From NCBI GenBank assembly GCA_033439255.1, contig CM065884.1, forward strand, positions 992,001 to 1,056,000: a stretch of 64,000 nucleotides of DNA, in the 5' to 3' direction. The translations under genes and the position numbers were made by a program. Below the pieces are notes generated by a model. That model was given only the letters and a program-made list of their open reading frames with translations. It made no database searches and was not told the origin of the DNA. Below, one piece after another: positions 43,916-60,468 of this stretch; position 1 is the stretch's first letter, and each line of letters begins with the position of its first letter. The DNA comes from Hericium rajendrae (Eukaryota > Basidiomycota > Agaricomycetes > Russulales > Hericiaceae).

Positions 43916-45081
43916 ACAGCAATTTTTTCTCCTTCCTCCGTGGCAAGCGACGGTTGTGGGGCTGCAAATGGGCAGATGCAACTGAGGAAAGTATTGTGCA
44001 GATTGTGACATGGCCGCAAGACCCGCGGAGAGCATGGATGCAAGGTTTGCGAACTTCATTGGGAAGACTTTGCGGATATGAAGGGTTCTGGGATCGATAC
44101 GTTAGAGCAACAATCTCCGAAATGATAACAGCAGCTTAGCACATACCCGGATATGCAGCCATCGATAAGTTTGCTTTACGCTGGTACGTCCTGAGGCTCG
44201 GCGTGGTTTCTGCGGAGGCAAGCGGGTTAGCAAGATGCTCCTACATCATTACCAGAGAGGAAACTGACAAGGACAAGCAGGAGCGAACAGAAGAAATGCT
44301 GAATGGGTTGCTTGAGGACGGAGCTCGTACCATCGTTTTATACTCTTGACCCTTCCCCGCCGCAACGTCGACCAACGTCTTCGACGTCATGGCATTGTGT
44401 TTCACCATACTACATGCACTGAACGCTAGGAGCTGAGACGTCGCCTTTCAAACGCTTGCTCTTCATGAGCACCATAGGCCATCTAGTCGAGATGCAAACA
44501 CAGGCAAGTGCATATTGACGCCTAAGAAGTGCACGGAAACTTGAACGAGCGCTCACAGAAAAATAGAGTAGCTTCGTACGAAACAATTAGCGCCGATGGA
44601 TTCAGGTTTAAACAGCATGCTATATGTGAACGAGCGTCATTTTCAGTGAGCCTTAGGATCGAGTGCGTGACCGGCGTCAATCCGGATCGACTTCTGCGCG
44701 TCTCGAAGGGCATGGGGCGCTCAAAAATTGGATACCTCGCATGAAACCATGAGCACAAGAAGCAGACCTATTGGCGCACCTGAAACTGAGGACCCATAAA
44801 CGATGAAACTAGAGATTTGCAAACGAAGCGGCGAAAATGCCTGGCCATGGAGCTTTTGCGCGACGTGGCAGAGTTGAAGCACCGGAAGGATTCAGACATG
44901 CATTGCAGCTTTATCCCCAAAGTGATACGATTGTCCTTTGAAGCCGACGACCTAATGTGCATCTGGAAGATGTAAAGAAGACAGACATGAATTTCGAGTA
45001 CAAGCCATGCAGTCGAGGGAAAGGCCTGTCGGCAACACCCGCCGACACCCGCCGCCTGCCTAAAATCCAAAAATGGTCGCA
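43916..45081. other. intergenic
   Basis: No supported gene. A 62-codon stretch ending at a stop near 44349 (KFALRWYVLRLGVVSAEASG, then EERTEEMLNGLLEDG-like) reads somewhat like protein but has no start and no family. GC-rich CACCCGCCGACACCCGCCGC just before the U6 promoter resembles the region upstream of the other intact U6. Confidence 0.4.
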
Positions 45082-45109
45082 TGCCCTCCTATTCGGGCCA
45101 TTTATTGAT
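45082..45109 (+). promoter_or_regulatory. conserved U6 upstream block
   Basis: GCCCTCCTATTCGGG then CCATTTATTGAT directly precedes U6. The copy at 36316-36342 matches at most positions, while the one before the split U6 (about 17707-17734) has decayed. Confidence 0.65.
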
Positions 45110-45133
45110 GTCCCCTTCGGGGTGACATACGAA

Positions 45134-45164
<31 letters not shown>

Positions 45165-45229
45165 GGCCCCTGCACAAGGATGACACGCTTTCCCAGAGTG
45201 GTAGACCTACGGGTCTCAATATTTATTTT
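45110..45229 (+). ncRNA. U6: U6 snRNA gene
   Basis: The cleanest U6 copy, about 120 nt to the T-rich tail. Order: 5' stem-loop GTCCCCTTCGGGG; ACATACGAAAAAATTGG; ATACAGAGA; AGATTAGCATGGCCCC; CTGCACAAGGATGACACGC forming the intramolecular stem-loop; then AGACCTACGGGTCT and TATTTATTTT. The ACAGAGA box and AGC triad needed for splicing catalysis are intact. It lies 276 bp from the end of the Ca2+-ATPase gene. It served as the reference for the split copy. Confidence 0.95.
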
Positions 45230-45505
45230 CCTTTTGCTGCAAGTTTCAAATTCATCGCGCAAGATAATGCGCTCGAGCGGCAGCGCCGCAGCGCAGACGT
45301 TCCCTTTCGGTTTCAACTTATGGAGACCGCCGTCCGCCGTCCAAAGGCACTTCGAATAGAAGAGGTTTCCAGAGAGAGCCATGCAAAATAGTATAACAAT
45401 AGCACGCTGAATCTTTATTACGCCCAAGTGCTCTACAAAGTAAGTACACCTGTACTATGCAGCTGCCATCGGCCAACCACATATATCCTCTATGCCTCCA
45501 TCCAT

Positions 45506-48991
<3,486 letters not shown>

Positions 48992-49843
48992 AACCAGTTC
49001 CAACAAGCAACGACCGGATAAACCAGCAGCTACTAAGAAACAAGTATGTGGGACGTGGTGAGCGTAGGTGCTCCGGAAGAGTTATATGGCGGTGCACCAG
49101 CGGAAATTTCTGGACCTGGCAAACTCAGCACTGGCTCACGTGGGGAAAGCTGACGTGGCGCTTAGTTGTTTACACCGCGTTGTGCAGGCCCGTGGGAGAC
49201 GGTTATTGCTGCATTTTGAAGAGATCCCAAAGCTGAATGGACTGGAAATGCATTTCAGGTTCTTTGGAAGGAGAAAGGTGTGCAATGGCAAGATGTGTAT
49301 TTGAAGAGTGTGAATGACGGGCAGCACGTTGACGCGACCAACAAGAAGCTTGCGTGCTGAATTCACACGTGATATATGTCCTCGTCACCGTGCAACAAGT
49401 TATCCAGCGGTACAACTCACGCTATGTGGACTGTAGAATGCTTTACAGTCATGGGGACACCGTATTCTACAGAGCTGGTTGCCAAGAAAACTGGTATGGG
49501 AAGATGGGAGACCGGCGGTGGGAAACCAAGTCCGAAAGCGCGTTAAGGCTTTCAAATGGCTTCATTTGAGCCGATACTGCAGAAACACGACAGTTGTCTG
49601 TCTAAAGCAAGTGCCGAACTACGTGCAAACTTCAGAATGGAGCAGGATGTGAAGAAAAAAATGAAAGACAGAAAAAATTGAGTGGTGACGCCACAGGACC
49701 AGCTTTGGCCAAATAGAGACTACACAAAGGGGATTGGCTTGGCCCTTGACTCTGTCCCATTGCCAATCTCTGACCGCGGCCGTCCGGTGTTCTTAGCTGC
49801 GGCCAACCGCCCTCCTACTCTTCACCATAGACTAGACATCGCC
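48992..49843. other. intergenic, divergent promoter region of the Ca2+-ATPase gene and SIP5
   Basis: 852 bp with no supported gene; overlapping short frames on both strands have no motif. Both neighbouring genes start outward from here. An A-rich tract occurs near 49655-49680. Confidence 0.5.
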
Positions 49844-51779
49844 ATGGGCAACAGTGCTTCCTCGTCGGGACGCGGCCAGCACGAAGAGTTGGTCGACTAC
49901 GGTCATCTCTGTCCTCAGGGCATCTACACAGGACCCAGAGACTGGAATGAAACCGTCGTCGCACAACTCATTATCGACCGCAAGCTCGCGCCTTTCTATC
50001 GCCCCTTGGAGGAATATGAAGACTCCTGGGATGACGACCAGATTCTGGCGGCACGAAAGGAAGCCCCGCCACCGGCCGATAATGAGTCGGTGCATACCGT
50101 CCGGAGCGATGCGGCCTCATACATGTCCAAGGCGAGCCATCACAAGCGGCCGAGTGCTACGAAAGAACCGTCGCGTTCTCCAGAAGCAATGTTATACAGG
50201 GGTGCCATCGAATGTCCTATCTGCTTTCTCGTGCGTCCTGTCTTTCTGCTCGTCCGAGCGCACCCTCTCATTGCATACTTGCCATTACGTCACTGCCCAT
50301 TCCTTTTCGACAATTCACCATCTCCTCCCATTATATGCCATTATAATTGGGTAGTATTATCCAAAGAACATCAATCGTTCGCGATGTTGCGATCAGGTCA
50401 TCTGCACAGAGTGCTTTGTCCAGATCAAGCGCGCAGAGCCGACCGTGACCCATCTCGTTTCCGAGCCCGCGTGTTGTCCATATTGCGTGCAAGAACATTT
50501 TGGTATTGTGTATCAGCATCCGTCATGGCGGCAAGGGATAGGCAGTGATGGATCGGTGAGCGCTGCTCGAGCTCCTGTTGCGATGTGCGCCGAACTAAGC
50601 GCTTCAACTGACTTGCTGCATATATTTGCCTATAGTCACCATTACCGTGGTCCGAGTCTTCGAGAAATGGGTCAGTGGACCTTACGTCCGTAACCCCAGG
50701 AAAGCAAAGACGTCGGAAGAGTTTCAATCACAACGACGCCGAAGTGGTAACAACAGGTGGGTGTCCATGAATACTGTAGCATACTAACTGGCTGACCCCA
50801 TCCATTTATTCTAGACCAAATTCGACCTGACTGGGAGCAGAAACTTGCTACAGTCCGTGCTCAGGCTGCCAGGCGGGCAAATCGGCGCATCATCATGCGC
50901 CAGGTGGGTGATCGCCTTATTCCAGTTGGTGTCACCAGCGGCCGCGTACACGCATTGCCGGATATGCCCGCGGATAATAATGGGGAGGGGAATAATGGTA
51001 ATGGGGGTGGGACCAGGCGCTCAAGACGGCGCCAACAACAAGAGCTCAGTCAGCTTTTGGGCGGTATGGGGATTAGGCGGTCAGGATTTGGAGGAAGTAT
51101 GCATTCGCTTCTTTTTCATCCCGGCATGGTTTTGATGCCGTTCCCAAATAGCTCATGGTTATGGAGGCCATGCGTCTCTCGCTCGTCGAACATGAAGAAC
51201 AGCAACGCCGCGAAGCCCAACAGCGCGCGGAGAATGGCGGCGAAGGCGGTAGCTCTGACAACGTCGCTGCCGCCAACGCAAACGGCACCACCGCCTCTCA
51301 ACCTTCCGCCAACGGCCCGGTCCAGACTAACGGCACGTCGACATCCCCGCCCGCTACGCCGCCCGTCGCCTCTGCAACCCCCGAGACCACGTCCTCTTCT
51401 TCCCATGCTAACTCGCCGCCCTCGCCCTCCTCCCGCCTCACCCACCTGCGCTCGGCCTCCCACTCCCGGACGCCCGTGCCCTCCGCCCCCCTTCCCCTCC
51501 GCGCGCCGCACACCTCTCCCGCCCGTGCAATCGCATTCTCCTGCGTCGTCAGCAGGCAGCACGCCCCATCTCCCACCCCTGCCATCGCTCGAGCCGATGG
51601 AGCCTCATACGCCCGTGCAGTCGCCGCCACCGCGGTTGCCCCGTCTCGACTCTGATTCGGACGCAGGATCGAGTATGCTCGATGGAGACGACGGAGACGA
51701 CGGGCAGGAGAGCTACGCACCGTTGGATTCCTCCGATTCTCTGGTGTCGCAGGAACCGCTTTTACAGGATGAACAGTGA
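49844..51779 (+). CDS. SIP5: Sip5-like protein (Snf1-interacting) with zinc-finger segment
   Basis: In yeast Sip5 links the Snf1 kinase with the Reg1/Glc7 phosphatase under glucose limitation. The start at 49844 gives [11 protein letters not shown], a possible N-myristoylation site. Family blocks follow: [47 protein letters not shown], then after an intron [20 protein letters not shown] and [15 protein letters not shown] (RING-like Cys pairs). Next are [34 protein letters not shown] and a late exon starting [20 protein letters not shown]. The tail is Ser/Pro-rich. The SLVEHEE frame ends early at 51655, while acidic sequence in another frame ([20 protein letters not shown] to LLQDEQ, stop 51777-51779) looks like the true C-terminus, so one base seems off near a C-run around 51490. 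Confidence 0.82.
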
Positions 51780-52258
51780 GCGATAGGGCTCGAGGCTCGA
51801 TTACGTAGCGTCTGAAGGGGGATGGGCCTGGCATGGCGAGCGCCGTGCTAGGTCTTTGGATAGACTTGTTTGGAGCGAGGCTGCCTATGGGTAGATACGA
51901 AGATGGCACTCCCACTTGGACCCGCTCTTTTCGTTCGCATGCATGCTGTGTAACTAATCACACACCTTCCTTACCCGTCTGTGTTTCATTCAATTTCATT
52001 TTTCTCCTACTCTGTTCACTATTCAATACTCGGTTACCTCAACCATAGTCTCATCTGATGGCGTTCCCCTCGGTCTTCATTACTAGCTGTGCGTACATAT
52101 TGTACAATTACATGTACCTACGTACAACTCGAGAAGGCGTTCGTGTAGCGTAATTCTATTCACACTAGACTGTCCGCGCGGTATGATTTTAGCCGGATTA
52201 AACAGCATTTTGGTCTGTTATCTAGAGACGACCTAGAGTACTTTTGTTACGGACTCTT
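51780..52258. other. intergenic between convergent SIP5 and SHQ1
   Basis: Tail-to-tail spacer of 479 bp. It is AT-richer than the genes and holds TACGTACAAC-type short motifs. No gene or terminator structure is evident. Confidence 0.5.
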
Positions 52259-54017
52259 CTACAATTCGACGGCCGGCACCATCCGCTCGACCTCGTCTTC
52301 CGAGTCCGACTCGTCATCGCTATCCGACTCCGCGCTCCCCAGCCGCCATAACAGCCGCCTCCAGCTCCTCCAAATCCCACCCCACCATCCGCTTCTCCAT
52401 CCTCAACCCGCCCACCGCGCGCCCCAGCCCGCGCAGCGTCTCCTCACTACCATCCGCCAAGAACGCATTAGCACCCCACCGCCATCGGAAAAGAGCGAAA
52501 CGAACGCACCTCGCGTAGGCAGCGACCCACGCGCACATGTCGTCCATCCACACGCGCGAGTACACGTAGTACACCTCGTGCGCATCCAGCGCGGCGCGCA
52601 TCTCGAGCAGGCAGCGCAGCACCGTGCGCGCGCCGTGCGCGAGCGCACGCGCGGCGTCGGCGCGCGGACGGCCTCTGCGAGCGCCCACGAGCGGTGCAGC
52701 GGGAAGGCGAGCGCGCGGCGGTAGGATGGGACGAGTGTCGCCGCGAGCTCGGGCGTGGTGAAAGTTGTGGCGGAAGAAGGGGAGGGGGAGGGGAGCGCGT
52801 AGGGCGGAGGGTCGAGCGCGGAGAAGGCGGGCGTGAGCGCGCTGAGCGTCCAGGCGCTCTCGGGGGTCGGGTCGTGCTGCGTCGTGCGTGCGTCGTAGGC
52901 GTAGGCGAAGAGGAGCGTGAGGAGCGTGAGATAGAGGTTATGTGTCTGCGCGGGGGTGGGGAGGTCTGTGGGCGCGGTTAGGCGGGGCGGGATGCGCGAG
53001 GGGAGGGGCACGTGCATTCTTTGCGGGGTAGGCGGAGCATCGCGAGGTTCTCGGCGTCGGTGAAGGGCGCGTCCTCGGGTGCGGTGAGGTACGGGTGTTC
53101 CCAGTGCAGGAGCTCCTCGATGTATTCGGGATCGGCATAGTCGGCCCTGGCGCAGATGCCGTCAGCTCCTTACAATGAAGCCGATTAAGAGGCACCTACA
53201 TATAGTATTCCTCATCCCACTTTTCGTCTTCGTGCTGTATACGCCGTCTTCGGCGTTCATCCGGCGGGAGCGTCTCAGCGTCCGCGCCGAGCTCGTTGAC
53301 CTCGTTTTCGGTGTTGGTGACATGTCGGAAATAGCCCGTGTACATATCTAGGAAGCCGTAGCGCTTTTCGACGAGTGGTGTGCAGTTGTGGCAGAGGCTC
53401 GGGCACCGTCTGCGGCATCTGCCAATCATTGGCGGCCGCTGTGGATGTGAACAAGCAATCAGATGCGATGGCATCGTCGGAATCTGTCAGAGAAACAAAC
53501 CTTCGAGGATTTCGCGCCGCTCAGCTGTCAGCTCCGTTTCACCCAGGACAGACCCTGCGCTCTGTCGACGAGCTCCTGATCATTACCTGCATCTGCATCA
53601 TCCACATCGTGCGATGCAAGCACCTCGATCACAGGGCCCTGCGGTGCCTGTGTCTGCACCGGCTTGGGAGCCAACAGCTTCGCGAGCAGGTCAAGATCAG
53701 GGAAGTCCTGCCCCTTATTCTCCTTCGTCAAAGTGACAGTGAGATACCCAGTGCTGGGATCATACACTGCCGAAGAGTTTTCATCCTCGAGGACGTTGCC
53801 CGGGAAGTTGAGCCGGAGGAAGTACGGCGAGATGTGCACGGACATCAGCGTTTCGTCGACATGGATCTCTACTTCTGATGCCTAAGGAAGATGCGCATTG
53901 AAAGGTTTCATGCGTGAAATGAGTGAGGCGAGATCCACGTACGCGAACAGAGGGGCAGTATATGGATACGATCACTGAGTCGCTCGTTTGCGAGCAGGAA
54001 AAGCGCGGTGTGATCAT
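52259..54017 (-). CDS. SHQ1: H/ACA snoRNP assembly factor Shq1 (frame breaks)
   Basis: Shq1 chaperones the pseudouridine synthase Cbf5/dyskerin before H/ACA RNP assembly. Exon 1 from 54017 reads MITPRFSCSQTSDSVIVSIY. Exon 2 continues ASEVEIHVDETLMSVHISPY, FLRLNFPGNV and TGYLTVTLTKENKGQDF, the CS-like domain. The SHQ1 domain has VEKRYGFLDMYTGYFRHVTN, DEKWDEEYYM, ELLHWEHPYL, LYLTLLTLLFAYAYDARTTQ, ESAWTLSALTPAFSALDPPP and YVYSRVWMDDMCAWVAAYAR. An acidic tail DDESDSEDEVERMVPAVEL ends at 52259. All blocks are present and in order, but at least four one-base frame changes (about 53545, 53010, 52650 and 52345) lie between them. Either sequence error or a decayed gene. Confidence 0.82.
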
Positions 54018-54257
54018 CTTTGCGACAAGTTATGCTGTACACCAGCTACGCAATGGATGGCCGTGGTCAGTGCAAGGGGTGATAATCAGCCAGAATCTGA
54101 GACAAAACGCACAAGGGGACATCCTGTAGAGGCGTAGTGGGAGGAAACCAACAGAAGCCGATCACTTGTTGCATTCAGCGCCGCCGCGTCGGTCTCCGTC
54201 TCGAGTCACCGAGCCCTCTTATTCACCGACTGCTGTAGTTTCAGCTCCCAACCATTC

Positions 54258-56048
54258 ATGGAATCTGCTGTAAGTCTGGCTTTCCCTACTGTACAGGTTT
54301 GCTGACCTTTCTTTCAGAATCTGCAGGTGAGCCCGTCGCTCGAGGCGATCGAGCGCATCATCGTCCAGGAGAAGCGCGGGAACTGTGTTCCAATATTCGT
54401 GCAGCTTCCTGCAGACCTCATAACTCCCGTCATCGCATACCTCCGGATAGCCAAGGACTCAAAGTATAGTTTCTTGCTGGAATCCGTGATTGGAGGAGAG
54501 AACATTGCGCGCTACAGTTTCTTGGGCGCAGGTAACGCACATCTCACTTGCTTGCGCCATTGTATCTAACGTTCCTTTCTCGCAGATCCATTCAAGGTCG
54601 TCAAGACCGGGCCGAATGAAGACATCAAAGGAGACCCCATGGCTGCCCTCCAGCGCGAACTTGCGCACTACAAATACGTGAAGATCCCCGAAATCCCCAC
54701 CTTCACCGGCGGCGCGATCGGCTACGTCGCGTACGACGCCATCCAGCACTTCGAGCCCAAGACCGCGCGCGAGCTCGAGGACACGCTCCACATCCCCGAG
54801 GCGATCTTCATGCTCGCGGACACGCTGCTCATCTTCGACCACCTCTTCCAGAACGTGAAGGTCGTCTCGCACGTGTTCTGCCCGGAGAGCACGGGGCCGA
54901 CGAACCTCACGTTCGTGTACAATACCGCGGTCGAGAAGGTGCGCCGCCTCGCGCGCACGCTGCTCAGCTGGCCGACGCCGGAGGTGCCGCAGCCGCCGAT
55001 CACGCTCGGCGCGGAGGGCGTGTCGAATGTCGGGAAGGAGGGCTATGAGGGGTTCGTGACGGATTTGAAGAAGCATATCGTCGCGGGCGACATTATCCAG
55101 GCTGTGCCGTCGCAGCGGCTCGCGCGGCCGACGCAGCTACACCCGTTCAATGTGTATCGGAAGCTGCGTCAAATCAACCCCAGTCCGTACATGTTCTTCT
55201 TGGATTGTGGCGGGCTGCAGATTGTGGGCGCGAGTCCGGAGACGCTGTGCAAGGTCGAGAACAACAAGGTGTTCAACCATGCCATCGCAGGCACGACGCG
55301 GAGAGGCAAGACTGAAGAAGGTTTGTCTCGCAGGAAGGTTTCAGCAGTCGTCTGCTGATTTTTTTGCAGAGGACCAGCGACTGGGCAACGAGTTGCTTAA
55401 CTCGGAGAAAGACCGCGCGGAGCATATCATGCTCGTCGATCTGGCTCGCAACGACGTGAACCGCGTCTGCCAGCCAAAGACCGTCAAGGTCGACCACCTG
55501 ATGCGGCTGGAGAAGTTCAGCCATGTCATCCATCTGACATCGCAAGTGTCAGGTCTGCTGCGAGACGGACTGACTCGGTATGTACTTCCCCTTGATGCAT
55601 TCAATTACGACTTACGACTTTTCAGGTTTGATGCGTTCCGCTCCATTTTCCCGGCGGGGACGGTGTCAGGAGCGCCCAAAATCAAGGCTATTGAGCTTGT
55701 GTACGATCTCGAACAAGAGCGGCCGGCGTGTACGCTGGCGCGGTGGGGCGCTTTGACTTTGCGGACGATGAGATGGATACGTGCATTGCCATCCGGACAA
55801 TGTTGTTCAAGGACGGCATTGCTTATCTGCAGGCAGGTGGCGGAATTGTGCACGACAGTGTAGAGGAGGACGAGTACATCGAGACTATCAACAAACTACA
55901 AGGGAATGTTCGGGCGTTAGAGGCTGCTGAGCGTGAGTCTGTTCACTGTGTCCTGCGTCGCGTTTTCTTACAATGATGTGCAGGATATTGGTATGACGCT
56001 CAACAAGCGCAGACTCAGGCGAAGGGAAAGGCGAGAGCAATCTCATAA
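54258..56048 (+). CDS. TRP2: anthranilate synthase component I
   Basis: Catalyses the first committed step of tryptophan synthesis, chorismate plus ammonia to anthranilate, with the Trp3 glutamine amidotransferase. The start at 54258 gives MESA before an intron. LLESVIGG holds the conserved LLES Trp feedback site. Then [32 protein letters not shown] and [20 protein letters not shown]. The catalytic core has [51 protein letters not shown] and [18 protein letters not shown]. The end is [13 protein letters not shown]. After YDLEQER the frame shifts by one base (about 55722), and the conserved [24 protein letters not shown] and AGGGIVHDS follow in the next frame. Shares a 240-bp upstream region with SHQ1. 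Confidence 0.9.
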
Positions 56049-56099
56049 CGTATACCATGAACTGTGTAGATTAGATCTGTATTGACCCGATGTCTATAT

Positions 56100-57063
56100 C
56101 TATGACTTGGAATAATTTGCACGTCTCCTCGCACGATCCTGAGTCCTCATCCTGCGCTCCCTCGCCGCCGTGACCTCCGCCTTGAGCGCAATGCCCTCCC
56201 GGCCCGCAATGCTCAGCACGCCCGCGATGAGCTCCGCCGTGCGCGTGCTCTCGTCGTTCGCGGGAATGGGGTACATCACAATCCGCGGGTCAACATTCGA
56301 GTCGACGACGCCGATCGTCGGCACATGCTCGATCGCGCACTCGCGGATCGCATGCATGTTCGGGATCGGGTTGAGGAAGACCATGAGGTCCGGCACGACG
56401 CGCTCCTCCTCCGCGACGTCAGGCCCGAAGAACTGCAGCTTGTTCGTGAGCGTGCCCGCGAGCCACTTCTCGCCGACGTGGAAGCCCTGGGCGCCGAGGC
56501 GCTCGGCGGCCTTGCGCACCGGCACGCGCAGGTCCGCGCGCGTGCCGACGAAGACGATGGTGCCGTCGCGCGCGGCGACGCTGCGCACGAGCGCGGCCGC
56601 GCGCCGCAGCGCGGGGAGCGTGTGCTCGAGGTCGATGATGGTGATGCCGCTGCGCGAGCCGTACGCGTACGGCACGAAGTTCGGGTTCATGAGCGAGGTG
56701 GAGTGGCCGAAGTGCGCGCCGGCGGCGAGCAGCGCGGAGAGGGTGAGGTCGTGTGGGCGCGTCGGGCGGTGGAGGGCGTGATGTGGCTGCCAGGTGTTGT
56801 CGCGGTTTTGGGTGGAACCGAAATGCGAGAAGTGCTGGACTGCAGAGCGATAGAGTCAGCATGGTAGGACCAGGGAAAGCACAAAACGTACGGAGAGCAT
56901 CGCGATCTGCTCTTTGTATCTGCATTGCCGTCCAGTCCTCGCTCGACTGCAACGGCGCGCCTTCCGGCGCAGCCGCGCTCATCGCGCGCCGCGATACGCG
57001 CGACCAGGACGACGTTTTTGACACGGATGCGCGGGCATGTCTGGCTGCGGCGGCGAGGGACAT
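56100..57063 (-). CDS. MRP4: mitochondrial small ribosomal subunit protein uS2m
   Basis: The start at 57063 gives MSLAAAARHARASVSKTSSW, Arg/Ser/Ala-rich as in a mitochondrial presequence. An intron near 56893-56842 leads to AGAHFGHSTSLMNPNFVPYA, the conserved uS2 start. Then GITIIDLEHTLPALRRAAAL, GTIVFVGTRADLRVPVRKAA, KWLAGTLTNKLQFF, PDLMVFLNPIPNMHAIREC and PTIGVVDSNVDPRIVMYPIP follow. The last residues are RRANYSKS with TAG at 56100-56102. About 300 residues, all core uS2 motifs intact, and no frame break seen. It is head to head with SSB across 201 bp. MRP4 is the yeast name for this protein. Confidence 0.92.
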
Positions 57064-57264
57064 GCTTCAATGTGACGAGCTCGGTTGGACGACGAGGAAA
57101 GGCCAAGGTGCCGTGGCTGTGTCGGGGTCGCGCGTGCCAGGCTTAGGTCAGCGACATCGATTTTTTTCAATCCTTCCTCGTCCGCTCTTCTGCACCCTCC
57201 CCATCATCCGTCCATCGTCTGCCCCATTCCTTTCCTTTCTTTTTCCCTTGTACTCGAATCTAAA

Positions 57265-59628
<2,364 letters not shown>

Positions 59629-60468
59629 GGATGGTGCGCGCACCAGCGTCCTTGTCTCTGCCATGTGTGTTGTGTTATTACTTACCCCGCTCTGTGTCGT
59701 CTCTTGTGCCCTCTCTTCATTTCCGCTTGCATACCTGCTGGCCCCTAAAATGCTTTCTTATGCATGTATCCATGGCAAGGTTCACGACCTGAGATGTGTG
59801 TAGCGATGCCGTCTAGTATATAATCAAAACGAGCTTTTGTATCTTTCGCTAAATCTGAAAGGCGCGCGTAGCGCGACATAAAGCGGCGTAAGGCTGCGTA
59901 CGGTCCGAGCGTCAACGTTATTTGCATGGTCCCGGCGCTCCTCGGCATCGTTAGTCCGCAGCACCCTAAAGGACCGTGCGCAAGCGAGACAAACGTGACA
60001 TTTTGATGGATGTGCCTGATAGAACCGCTCGGATAAACCGGCGGGAACCTCGAGACGGACTTTCTGGAGTCGTTTTCAGTCGGAACAGAAGCTGAGGGAT
60101 TTGCAGGGACCTGGATCGAGCACACTGACTGGCAACACTGGATCACCCATGGCGACCAGACCGAATGGTAGGAAAAAGGCAGAAAGATGGGGATGATGGG
60201 ATTGATGGCTTGGAGAAGAGGGCAGGAATGGCCGAGTGAGACGCTCCGTTGCTACTGCACAGGCATTCGGACTCCGCCGAGGCTTTATTGAGGAAGGCAG
60301 CGAGCGAGAACGCCCACGCTCCTGCGCCTGCCCTTCTCCTCGTTTCTCTTACGTCCTTGTCAACGGCGCCTGCCGTTCCCTCCCTCGCTTTAGCCTGTCT
60401 GTCTTTAACAACACACCGTCTTTCACTATATAAATACCCTCGCGTGGTCTGACCCGTCCTATTCAATC
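59629..60468. promoter_or_regulatory. intergenic with strong TATA box of the second DPBB gene
   Basis: TATATAAATA at 60427-60436 lies 33 bp before the ATG at 60469, so the 5' leader would be extremely short, or translation starts downstream. The rest of this 840-bp stretch has no supported gene. Confidence 0.6.
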
